Source: a virus
Virus record (IMG/VR): IMGVR_UViG_3300013133_000005
Coordinates: 1 to 60,369 of that record
Length of the DNA stretch: 60,369 nt
Reading direction: 5' to 3' (one strand)
In this document: positions 1 through 7,611 of the stretch, piece by piece
Numbering within the stretch: the first letter of the stretch is position 1
Layout of the letters: each line of letters opens with the position of its first letter
Notes under the pieces: generated by a model
The model's input: only the letters and a program-made list of their open reading frames with translations
The model's database searches: none
Told to the model about the DNA's origin: nothing
Program-made: the position numbers and the translations under genes

Positions 1-173
1 CCGGAACATTGATGCTGTCCGATGGATCAATTCTTAAGCCGTCGCCAACCACGACCGGCGTTGGTACGTCTACTGATGAGAAAACATATACTATCACAGC
101 CGATGGCGTTCCAAAAGTATTTAAGTTTGTCAACGGCGTTCTTGTCGATGTTGTTAGTAGTGTGACGCCATAA
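1..173 (+). CDS. C-terminal end of a virion protein (partial)
   Basis: An open frame enters from the left edge (first full codon at 3) and ends at a TAA at 171-173, giving 56 residues. It is rich in Gly, Thr, Ser and Val with a repeating beta-strand pattern (YTITADG, VFKFVNG), as in tail-fibre or decoration protein C-termini. The next gene follows after 19 bases on the same strand, so it belongs to the same late gene block. The function of the full protein cannot be judged. Confidence 0.55.
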   Translation, partial: GTLMLSDGSILKPSPTTTGVGTSTDEKTYTITADGVPKVFKFVNGVLVDVVSSVTP

Positions 174-192
174 TAATTTCAAAGGAGACGTC

Positions 193-852
193 ATGTACGC
201 GCTTCGCGATAAGTACCCAATCAACAGCAAGCCCGAACTTGAGAAGGCGGCAGCGTACTTTGACAGGTACCTGACTCGCTTCAGCCCGGATGACAGGGTC
301 ATCATAGCGGTTAATATGTCGAAACAGGCATCGGCCCTGTCTGTCGATATTGACAGACCGTGGATCGACAACTATTCACGCATGGTGAAGACCGGTCAGT
401 ATTCTCCGGAGTTCGCCAAGCGCATGAATGATCGCAAGACGTTCATCAAGAATGCCAGCATTCAGGGTACCAGCGGGGCCGACAAGCTCGCCGCCCTTAT
501 CGACAAGGTTGTCGCAAGCCATGATAAGGTTGAATCGGTCAAGATGGTCGGTGTTGTTGCCGAGATTGACAAGCAGGCCAACCTGTGCGGTCTGTACGAC
601 AGCAAGATATCAGATCCTGTGATGACCGTATTTGGATGTTCGGCCGATCCGCATTTTGATGCGTACAGTGTCGGGCACTCCCTGACCAATTACGACATCG
701 AGAAGATCGCCCGCACAGAGTCGACGATGGAGAAGATTGCTTCGACTGTCGGTAAGGACGTGGCTGATGCCATACGGAAAGGCCAGGCGGAAGGATTCAG
801 GGGCCTGAGCAATAGCGCCAAGATAGCCATATCAGCCGTACTCAGGAGATAG
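193..852 (+). CDS. Hypothetical virion-region protein (219 aa)
   Basis: Not recognised. The start is set by a strong ribosome site (AAAGGAGACGTC before ATG). The protein is mostly helical, with repeated Lys-Ile-Ala stretches, and has no membrane segment or cofactor motif. It overlaps nothing and is followed at once by a GTG-started gene and then the portal gene. This position suggests a head or packaging accessory protein, which is inference from context only. Confidence 0.75.
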   Translation: MYALRDKYPINSKPELEKAAAYFDRYLTRFSPDDRVIIAVNMSKQASALSVDIDRPWIDNYSRMVKTGQYSPEFAKRMNDRKTFIKNASIQGTSGADKLAALIDKVVASHDKVESVKMVGVVAEIDKQANLCGLYDSKISDPVMTVFGCSADPHFDAYSVGHSLTNYDIEKIARTESTMEKIASTVGKDVADAIRKGQAEGFRGLSNSAKIAISAVLRR

Positions 853-853
853 T

Positions 854-1600
854 GTGCCGTCCGACATTGCACAGAAATTGATGGACGCCCACATGGTGGG
901 TGACCAGCAGGCGATTCAGGCCATCCAAGCGCAGGTCGCCAAGATGGTTGAAGACGCTGCGCCCAAACCTTCTGGCGATGATGCGTTTAAGATCAGAACG
1001 ATATTCAGCGACGACAGTGCGTCAGCCATCAAGATGTACGACTTCATGAATGAAAGATTCGGAGCTGACTGGTATGACTGGGAACTTGAAACGATTGAGC
1101 GCATGCTTTTCATTGAATACGGCGTATCACTCGAAGACATCAACAGAGACAAGCTATTCGCCATCAGGCACGTTTGTCGCAGCGACGGCTGCTTCTCTGA
1201 CTGGTTCGAGTTCAATCAAGTTGCGCTATCTTTTGCCGGGTGCATTGCTGATTTTGAATGCCTTAGGGCTCCTTCACCTGGTATGCTTATCAATGCGGTG
1301 AAGACAGTAAAACACATCCGTCCCGACCGTAATGGTGAGTTTGGGATTGATGTGGAGAAGTATCTGTGCGTCGCCTTTATCAATGATGGGATCTACTGCC
1401 CTCCTCCGTCGCTGTTTGACTGGCTGAAGGACAGATTCAAGGCAATGGTACATGTGCCCACATCAAACATGTGGCAGGATATCCTGAAAAGGTCTCGCGA
1501 GATCATACAGGGCAGTCGTGACATTGAAGAGAATCCAGTAGACATACAGGCCGCCAGAATTGTTCGTACTGAATTGGCTGCACTATCTTACCAGGGATAA
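854..1600 (+). CDS. Hypothetical protein upstream of portal (248 aa)
   Basis: The GTG start at 854 lies one base after the previous stop and has AGGAGATA just upstream, so translation is probably coupled. The protein has an acidic helical N-terminus and a central part rich in Trp, Phe and Cys (DWYDWELE, CRSDGCFSDWF). No family is recognised. It ends three bases before the portal start, so it is likely co-transcribed with and functionally linked to head assembly. Confidence 0.75.
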   Translation: MPSDIAQKLMDAHMVGDQQAIQAIQAQVAKMVEDAAPKPSGDDAFKIRTIFSDDSASAIKMYDFMNERFGADWYDWELETIERMLFIEYGVSLEDINRDKLFAIRHVCRSDGCFSDWFEFNQVALSFAGCIADFECLRAPSPGMLINAVKTVKHIRPDRNGEFGIDVEKYLCVAFINDGIYCPPPSLFDWLKDRFKAMVHVPTSNMWQDILKRSREIIQGSRDIEENPVDIQAARIVRTELAALSYQG

Positions 1601-1603
1601 AAC

Positions 1604-3676
1604 ATGGCTAATGAAGGCGCAGCGGGAACTGGGCTTATCACCAACATGACTGGTGGTGATAAGAGTGGAAACACCAAGATTGCCTTTACTCGCGGCTCTC
1701 TGAAATACGACACTCCGTTCCTTGATATGACGAGTACGTTCATACCAAGGACAATCAAGGCCATTCTTCGATTCGTAGCTGCGTATGTTCTTGGCGATGG
1801 ACTTATTGCTCAGTGCATCGCCAAAATGGCCGAGTATCCAATTACCAGCCTGATCTACAACGATGACACGAAGGGGTCAATCAAGGACGACAAGTCTACC
1901 GAGTACTGGAAAGATCTCCTTGAAAAAAAGTTGAAGCTGTTGCGCGTTCTCAAGCAGTGCGGTATGGATTACTATGCGTACGGAAACTCAATCATCTCCA
2001 TCAGCTATCCGTTCATGCGCATGCTGGAGTGCCCGCGTTGCCACGTAAAGCACAATGCTGAATCTCTCAGGGTCAAGTTCCGTGGATTCAAGTTCTACGC
2101 CAATTGTACCACCAGGGGTTGCAACTACAATGGCGCCATGAACCCGAGCGACGTACTGACCAAAGAGATTTCGAAGATCTCCATTGTTCACTGGGACTTG
2201 ATGAACATCGACATCAAGTACAACAGCATCACTGGTGATCATTTCTACTTCTACACGGTTCCTGTTGATCTGGCGAATGCAATACGCCGTGGCGACATGG
2301 ATCTCGTGAAGACAACAAGGCTTGAGGTCATTGAGGCAGTTCGTCGTCGCAAGCAGTTGAAGCTGATGGCGGACAACGTGTTCCACATGAAGCGTCCTGC
2401 CCCTCAGTACATCATTCCTTCGGAACGCGGCTGGGGCATACCCGTCGTCATGCCGGTGATGAAGGACATCTTCCATATCAAGATTTTGAAGAAGGGCAAT
2501 GAGATGATCTCGTTTGATCACATTGTCCCACTTCGTCTTCTGTTCCCATCTGGAACTGGAGACATCAGCCCGCACGCTACGATGAATCTTGGGACATGGA
2601 GAACAAAGGTTGAGGCCGAGATTCAGAAGTGGCGAGCTGATCCAAACTATATCTCAATCATGCCGCTCCCTCTTGGTATGCAGAACCTCGGTGGCGACGC
2701 CAGGCTTCTCATGGTTACACCTGAGATCAAAATGACTGAGGATAGCATCATCACCGGTATTGGAATCATACCAGAAATAGTGCGCGGCGGTGCGACATGG
2801 TCTGGGAGCAACGTATCTCTCCGTGTGGTTGAAAACACGTTCCTCAATCACCGCGCAGACATTGACAGTCTCAAAGACTTCATTATCGACAACCTGTCGA
2901 CGTATCTCGGCAAGCCCAAGATCAACGTGTCCATGTCTGACTTCAAGATGGCCGATGACCTGCAGAAGAAACAGATGATGATACAGGCCGCAACAGGCGA
3001 CGCGCGGAATGCTGTTGTATCCAAAACAACTGTGACAAAGGAACTTGATTTCGATCCTGATGAAGAATTCGAATACATGAAGGAAGAGACCAAGAAGCGT
3101 ATCGAACTGGCTATCCAGCAGGCCGAGGGCGAAGCTGAAGCTCAGGGGGCCGCGTCCATTGTGGCAGCCCTGTATCAAGCTGACGCTCAAATGGAGAACC
3201 AGACTCGTCTTGAAACCCGTAATCGTGAGGCTCAGGCTCGTCGTGACAATGAGCGTGCGCTTATGAGCGAACAGAGCGCTGTTGGTGTTGATCAGGAGGT
3301 CGGCGGGCTGTCCAATCAGGCCGGTACACAGCCACAGGGTGTTTCGATACCGAACCTCATCCTTCTGCTTACCCAGAGGTTCTCAAGGCTTGCACAGGTT
3401 GATCGTAACGAGTTCAAGATTCGCATGCTTGCCATGAAGAATACTGCGCCAAACCTGTATCAGGAAGTCTATAACAACCTCAAGGAAATGAACCTCATTG
3501 AGGCCGATACAATGCCCGATCTGGCCACGGTGCAGCAATACACCCCTGGACAGATTCCAAGCGCTTCTCAGGGCGATTTGTATGCAGAACAGCCGCCTTC
3601 TACGGCAGAGGTTGGTGCAAGTGTCGGGGCGCTGCCAGAACAACGTCCTCCAAGATCGGTTTCATCGACTGTTTGA
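1604..3676 (+). CDS. Portal protein with zinc-ribbon insertion (690 aa)
   Basis: Portal proteins form the dodecameric DNA gate at one capsid vertex and dock the terminase. The length, the GWGIPVVMPVMKDI stretch, the helical stem/crown region after about residue 390 (ITGIGIIPEIVRGG) and a long charged coiled-coil C-terminus fit phage portals of this size. Four cysteines at about 143, 146, 168 and 173 form a zinc ribbon in the N-terminal wing, which is uncommon in portals. The last 150 residues are Gln/Glu rich. Start: ATG three bases after the preceding stop. The assignment rests on overall pattern and context rather than one catalytic motif. Confidence 0.8.
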   Translation: MANEGAAGTGLITNMTGGDKSGNTKIAFTRGSLKYDTPFLDMTSTFIPRTIKAILRFVAAYVLGDGLIAQCIAKMAEYPITSLIYNDDTKGSIKDDKSTEYWKDLLEKKLKLLRVLKQCGMDYYAYGNSIISISYPFMRMLECPRCHVKHNAESLRVKFRGFKFYANCTTRGCNYNGAMNPSDVLTKEISKISIVHWDLMNIDIKYNSITGDHFYFYTVPVDLANAIRRGDMDLVKTTRLEVIEAVRRRKQLKLMADNVFHMKRPAPQYIIPSERGWGIPVVMPVMKDIFHIKILKKGNEMISFDHIVPLRLLFPSGTGDISPHATMNLGTWRTKVEAEIQKWRADPNYISIMPLPLGMQNLGGDARLLMVTPEIKMTEDSIITGIGIIPEIVRGGATWSGSNVSLRVVENTFLNHRADIDSLKDFIIDNLSTYLGKPKINVSMSDFKMADDLQKKQMMIQAATGDARNAVVSKTTVTKELDFDPDEEFEYMKEETKKRIELAIQQAEGEAEAQGAASIVAALYQADAQMENQTRLETRNREAQARRDNERALMSEQSAVGVDQEVGGLSNQAGTQPQGVSIPNLILLLTQRFSRLAQVDRNEFKIRMLAMKNTAPNLYQEVYNNLKEMNLIEADTMPDLATVQQYTPGQIPSASQGDLYAEQPPSTAEVGASVGALPEQRPPRSVSSTV

Positions 3677-3791
3677 TCGTGTAGATAACCACCCAGGTCT
3701 TTCCGCACGATCAACGCCTGGCTCCGGGATGCGCCCCTGGGGCCAGTGCCTTTTCTAATGGCTAAAAAAAAGATGCTATGGGGTAAAATTG

Positions 3792-3806
3792 GGGGCCAAA
3801 GGCCCC
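3792..3806. terminator. Bidirectional terminator between portal and minus-strand operon
   Basis: GGGGCC-AAA-GGCCCC hairpin. On the plus strand it is followed by GCTCTTTGC, on the minus strand by CAATTTTACC. It lies in the 215-base gap between convergent genes. A second weak hairpin (TTTGC...GCAAA) sits just after it. Nothing else coding is seen in 3677-3891. Confidence 0.6.
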
Positions 3807-3891
3807 GCTCTTTGCTATCGGCAAAGTACATTTATGCGTTTTGTAGCGTACTGCCGTCTCTTACTGGGTCACTTTGCGTTCAGGCGTGTAG

Positions 3892-4194
3892 CTACCTGCT
3901 CACATTTGCGCTCAGTAAGTAGTTCTCCAGATCAGAGATCGTCTTAATCTGTCGGAAATCGCCATCGGGAGACGAACATGAGATGATGGTGTCCTCTTCG
4001 TCTGAAAGATCAAACGAGAGAATATTCCCATTTTTGAGAGCCAATTCAGCCTGACCCTCAAGGGCTTCCGAACCCGGTTCCTGGTCATCCTTGAGTTTGG
4101 AACACGAAAGACGAAAAGAGCTGATCTCGGTTGCGGCGACGTACGTTACATCTAACGCATCTATGCCTTCTGCCGATTTCACTATCTTCAACAT
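3892..4194 (-). CDS. Hypothetical acidic protein at end of the ubiquitin-like operon (100 aa)
   Basis: Not recognised. A clear AAGGAG site precedes ATG at 4194. The protein is acidic (EEDTIISCSSPDGD), about 100 residues, with alternating strands that could form a small beta sandwich. It is the last gene of the minus-strand run encoding the ubiquitin-like system, separated from the Ubl gene by 67 bases with a hairpin, so it may be read at a lower level. A role in the pathway is possible but has no direct support. Confidence 0.65.
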   Translation of the reverse strand: MLKIVKSAEGIDALDVTYVAATEISSFRLSCSKLKDDQEPGSEALEGQAELALKNGNILSFDLSDEEDTIISCSSPDGDFRQIKTISDLENYLLSANVSR

Positions 4195-4220
4195 CTGTAC
4201 TCCTTATAGGCCAAGGGAAG

Positions 4221-4248
4221 GCCCGACCGCCGTTAGACGGCCGGACCC
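4221..4248 (-). terminator. Hairpin after the ubiquitin-like gene
   Basis: GC-rich inverted repeat with core GCCGT-TAG-ACGGC in the 67-base gap after the Ubl gene. No long T-run follows on the minus strand, so it may be an attenuator or a partial terminator. Confidence 0.4.
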
Positions 4249-4261
4249 GGATGACAACTGG

Positions 4262-4729
4262 TCAGTTGCCCTTGGTCTTCGTGGCGCAGATGATGCGCTC
4301 GGTCCCAGAGGCGGGACGCACGATCGGCGCGTTGGCATCGATCAGCGAGCCGTTTCCGAGACGGTACTCCTGGTACACCTGGGTGCCATCGGCACGGATG
4401 AAGTTTGACCGACGGCCCGCGTCGAGAGCGTTGAACGCCGACAGGACCGTGGTACCCTCTTCAACCGCAACTGCGATCATGGGCTCGGCGGCACCGAGAC
4501 GGATGATCTGCAGCTCGAACGGAAGGTTGCCCTTGGTCTGACGGGCGATGAACACCAGGTTGCCGTCGCGGAGAATCGTGTTCTCGTTGACAATGGCACC
4601 GTTGATGGACACCGCGCCCTGGACGAAGTTTTCCTCGGCCATTTCGAACAGCCGACCGACAGTCGAACCATCCTCCATCGCGAACGACTTGATCTCGGCA
4701 CCCAGCATCGCAAGCTTTGCTACCAACAT
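4262..4729 (-). CDS. Tandem beta-grasp ubiquitin-like protein (155 aa)
   Basis: Two ThiS/MoaD/ubiquitin-like domains in one chain. Domain 1 (about 1-68) carries the classic pattern VSINGAIVNENTILRDGNLVFIA. Domain 2 (about 69-155) has VAVEEGTTVL, ADG and LIDANAP in matching places. Each domain ends in the same four residues, Thr-Lys-Gly-Asn (65-68 and 152-155), instead of the usual Gly-Gly. Cutting after Gly would yield two units with free C-terminal glycine, the form an E1 enzyme adenylates. The neighbouring JAMM protein is a natural candidate protease. The start has GGAGGAAGTAGA upstream. The fold is well supported; conjugation to a target is inferred from the E1, JAMM and E2-like neighbours. 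Confidence 0.82.
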   Translation of the reverse strand: MLVAKLAMLGAEIKSFAMEDGSTVGRLFEMAEENFVQGAVSINGAIVNENTILRDGNLVFIARQTKGNLPFELQIIRLGAAEPMIAVAVEEGTTVLSAFNALDAGRRSNFIRADGTQVYQEYRLGNGSLIDANAPIVRPASGTERIICATKTKGN

Positions 4730-4765
4730 TCTACTTCCTCCACGAATGAGTGAATAATGTCATGG

Positions 4766-5518
4766 CTACATTGCCATGACTGGGTCGCTCCCGAACACGC
4801 GCATAACAAACTGCTCGGGATACAGCGAGAAAAACACCTCATTCCACATCTTCGGAATCTTACCATTCGAATCCGAAAGCTTCCCGTTACCGTAGTGCGT
4901 GTTGAAATGCTGAATCACACGCCCGACAGCGAGAGACGCAAGGAATGAAGCTGTTGAAGCTATCGACTGAGAGGCTCCGCACGGGGATCTGTCAGCCGAC
5001 TCGTCTGAGTACAGTGTCTCCTTCCAAGCCTTCACCTCGGACGGGATCTGCGGGCAGAAGGCATACACGCGGCCTTCTTTCAGCCCCATCCTTGTTTCGA
5101 TTACCAGCTCGGTATTGAAGCTGCACCCAAGACACTGGTCGTAAATCTCTTGCCGGCTCTTCATCGTGTCCGTGAGAAGGAACACATATGTCGAGCGGGC
5201 GGATGGTTGGCCAGTAACCATCTCTGGGTAGGCTTCAATATCGAAGCCGCATTTCCGGTGAATCAGGTCTTTCATTGCCTCAACCTTGTGCATCCCAATG
5301 TGCTCAGGATAAAACTCTTGGTTGCATAGGTTGTGCTCTTCGACCTTGTCGCCGTCGAACAGTTTCAAAACACCCTGGCCCGTGTTGGAGTCGCCCCACC
5401 CCATTTGGGCCAGAGTCAAAGCAATCGTGCTTCCTGTTGCCCCGACGCCGATGAGAGAAATGCTTTTGCCTTTTATCTCTCTCGGGTCGAGTATTCCGAT
5501 TTGACGTACGTAGTCCAT
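4766..5518 (-). CDS. ThiF/E1-like ubiquitin-activating enzyme (250 aa)
   Basis: E1-type enzymes adenylate the C-terminus of a ubiquitin-like protein and often pass it to a cysteine. The protein shows the Rossmann nucleotide loop GVGATGS (24-30), the acidic strand end LFDGDKVEEHN (D55, D57, N63) and NQEF in place of the usual RQ-F. Cys180 in SPCGASQS is a likely thioester cysteine, followed by a helical segment (ASTASFLASLAVG) typical of this superfamily. The length matches single-domain ThiF proteins. The paired CxxC zinc site of many ThiF/MoeB proteins is not seen. It sits 36 bases upstream of the ubiquitin-like gene and 6 bases after the JAMM gene. Confidence 0.87.
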   Translation of the reverse strand: MDYVRQIGILDPREIKGKSISLIGVGATGSTIALTLAQMGWGDSNTGQGVLKLFDGDKVEEHNLCNQEFYPEHIGMHKVEAMKDLIHRKCGFDIEAYPEMVTGQPSARSTYVFLLTDTMKSRQEIYDQCLGCSFNTELVIETRMGLKEGRVYAFCPQIPSEVKAWKETLYSDESADRSPCGASQSIASTASFLASLAVGRVIQHFNTHYGNGKLSDSNGKIPKMWNEVFFSLYPEQFVMRVFGSDPVMAM

Positions 5519-5524
5519 TGTTTG

Positions 5525-6523
5525 TTATGCTCCACCATTGAATCGTCCGGTGAACTGCGGAGAAACCGACCCAGACCTGATTACCTGCCGGTTCTTTTTC
5601 CCTCTTCCTCCACCCCTCATGTGCTTGTCGACGATCGCGCCGTACTCCTGCCGAGATGCCGTTGTTCTCTGTTGGCCGCCAACAACAACTACACGGCCAG
5701 GTGAACCAGGAGAAGAAGCAAACGGCAAACTTTCGTTCTCAAAGCCTTCATAGTCATAGTATGGGGGATAGCCCCCATGATGATCGTAATGACAACCACC
5801 ATGATAGCCGTCGCCAGAATAACCATGGGTGGTTTGAACCGGAACATTCAGAGCTTTGAGCTTCAACACTTTGGCTTTGATTTCATCCGCGACCGGGTCC
5901 TGCTTGGTAATCTTATCAATTTCAGACAGTTTTTCCGATGCGGACTTTGTTTCGGCTAATACGGACGCAATGAGTGCCAGCTTCTCGTCCAGTATGGCTT
6001 GGAATTCTGCTTCAGTTGGAGCATCGATCGTCCAAGGCACATGCTCGAACTTGATCTGGCGCTCATAGTCGAAGAACGCCACATCCATCTTATAGTCCTT
6101 GTTGACAATCACGCGGATGAGATACGATTGATTCTGGTTCATCCGCTCCAGTGATTGCTGCTCATCCTGATGAGATGCAAACACCCCCATCGTGTGATGG
6201 GAGTGACCCCACAGGCGCAGCTTACTCAGGTCGGCTACCCTTCCGTGCTCACACAACCAGTTGACAATCTGAGCCTCGCCTTCCGGTGAAATCTCACATG
6301 TACCGGACGTGATCAGCTGATGCTTTGGATAGAATATGTCGCGAATCTTGTAGGTATTCGGCTCCGTGTCGTCAACCACTCCGAAGAATCCAACCTCCTC
6401 GGAATGATTTTCGACAAGAGCCTTAATCCACAGAATCGACATCGCCGAGAACGTGATTGATGGGGGGATTTTCGCCCTAACATCAATCGACGTATATGTG
6501 CACTTGTCGTCTGTTGGCTTCAT
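5525..6523 (-). CDS. JAB1/MPN (JAMM) metalloprotease (332 aa)
   Basis: JAMM enzymes are zinc isopeptidases that process or remove ubiquitin-like modifiers. The N-terminal 130 residues hold the complete motif: Glu43 (EEVGFFG) and His107-x-His109-x7-Ser117-x2-Asp120. A coiled coil follows (about 165-215), then a His/Tyr/Gly-rich low-complexity stretch and a basic Gly-rich tail ending in NGGA. The start at 6523 has GAGGAGA and overlaps the previous stop by four bases (ATGA), showing translational coupling. In this operon it probably matures the tandem ubiquitin-like protein and/or deconjugates it. The tail may bind nucleic acid or partners. Confidence 0.88.
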   Translation of the reverse strand: MKPTDDKCTYTSIDVRAKIPPSITFSAMSILWIKALVENHSEEVGFFGVVDDTEPNTYKIRDIFYPKHQLITSGTCEISPEGEAQIVNWLCEHGRVADLSKLRLWGHSHHTMGVFASHQDEQQSLERMNQNQSYLIRVIVNKDYKMDVAFFDYERQIKFEHVPWTIDAPTEAEFQAILDEKLALIASVLAETKSASEKLSEIDKITKQDPVADEIKAKVLKLKALNVPVQTTHGYSGDGYHGGCHYDHHGGYPPYYDYEGFENESLPFASSPGSPGRVVVVGGQQRTTASRQEYGAIVDKHMRGGGRGKKNRQVIRSGSVSPQFTGRFNGGA

Positions 6524-7599
6524 CGCGCTGTCTCCTCGGCTACAGGCCAATATGCAAGATGCGTACAGTACGCGTCAGTTGGCTCTGGGTTCTTGAGGAA
6601 TCGCAACATGATCTCAACCATCTGATCCAGATGGCACTCTGCTGCCGCTATCGCGAGTTGAGACATGTATCCACCAAGGCACGGATAGGTGTCGCGAACA
6701 TGGCCACACTGGAAATGGTCATATTCACGTTCCGTGTTCCAGACCCGTATTGTCGCATTGTCTTCATTGTTCGCGCCGAGAGTGGTCGGATTAGCAATCC
6801 ATCTCATATTGAAACCTATGAGCATGCGTCCAATGACACGGCGGTGGCCTTCGATTTCGACAGCCGTTGAAATCTCTTTCGTTTTGACAATCAGATACGT
6901 GTTGAACATTCCGACAGATTCCACATCGGAACACTGGCGCACGCGCTCGATCGCCGCAACCAGCTTATTGTAATTCGCCGCAGCATTGATGCTTCCATTT
7001 GAATCCATGCGATGGATGTATGACGCAAGATCTCTTTGTGCCGACACAAGAAGCGCAGCCTGCTCATCGACCCTTGTCCTCAACCTGTCAATAGCTCTTG
7101 CAGATTCGGCAGCAGAATTCATCGACAGATTTGTGTACATCGAGTAAATATCAGGTGGTGTCGGTGGCGTCGCGGTCGGCAACGGAGTCTGCGGATTTGT
7201 TACCTGATGTGTTACAGTTGTGGCCGCAGGCGCGTTCGCATCAACCGGTTCGAGTGGCGGCAGCACCGTCATATCGATAAGATGCTGCGGGTCGACATCT
7301 CCTGGCTCGTCGACATCTCCTGGCTCGTCGTCTGGATCCATTTCATCCATTTCATCCTGAGTTTCCTCGTCGGTGGTGAAATGGTATTGTCCGGGACTAT
7401 TGGCAGCAAGACACACATTGTGTGTGTTCTCATAGAACCCGATACCCACTTCTTCGGCGGCATCCACGAGATCATCTCTGCTCTCAAATACAAACTGGAT
7501 TCCGCCTGTCGCGTCGGGCGCCCACTCTTGAGCGCCCCTTATCAGCACTGGCAGCCGATCGCCAACCAACAGATCGGCCGCCACCCTCAGATAGACCAT
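6520..7599 (-). CDS. E2-like domain protein, shorter paralogue (359 aa)
   Basis: Residues about 228-352 align with the C-terminal domain of the next upstream gene: two predicted strands, then a Cys-containing loop (HFQCGHVRDTYPCLGG, Cys307), a helix, a second helix ending MLRFLKNPEPTD and a final WP. This order resembles the UBC/E2 fold, where the active Cys follows a HPxV-GxIC loop and precedes two helices. The E2 reading is inference; the paralogy is visible. Residues 90-103 hold a short repeat (EPGDVD twice), followed by a Pro/Thr-rich linker and a coiled coil (about 160-220). The N-terminal region is unassigned. It lies between the larger paralogue and the JAMM gene. Confidence 0.72.
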   Translation of the reverse strand: MVYLRVAADLLVGDRLPVLIRGAQEWAPDATGGIQFVFESRDDLVDAAEEVGIGFYENTHNVCLAANSPGQYHFTTDEETQDEMDEMDPDDEPGDVDEPGDVDPQHLIDMTVLPPLEPVDANAPAATTVTHQVTNPQTPLPTATPPTPPDIYSMYTNLSMNSAAESARAIDRLRTRVDEQAALLVSAQRDLASYIHRMDSNGSINAAANYNKLVAAIERVRQCSDVESVGMFNTYLIVKTKEISTAVEIEGHRRVIGRMLIGFNMRWIANPTTLGANNEDNATIRVWNTEREYDHFQCGHVRDTYPCLGGYMSQLAIAAAECHLDQMVEIMLRFLKNPEPTDAYCTHLAYWPVAEETAR

Positions 7600-7611
7600 G
7601 TTTGCCTTTCG

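Noticed and set aside
6900-7500. Possible direct repeat or CRISPR-like array near the EPGDVD repeat
   Set aside because: Only two copies of an 18-base coding repeat; no spacers or regular unit. It is a peptide repeat inside the gene.
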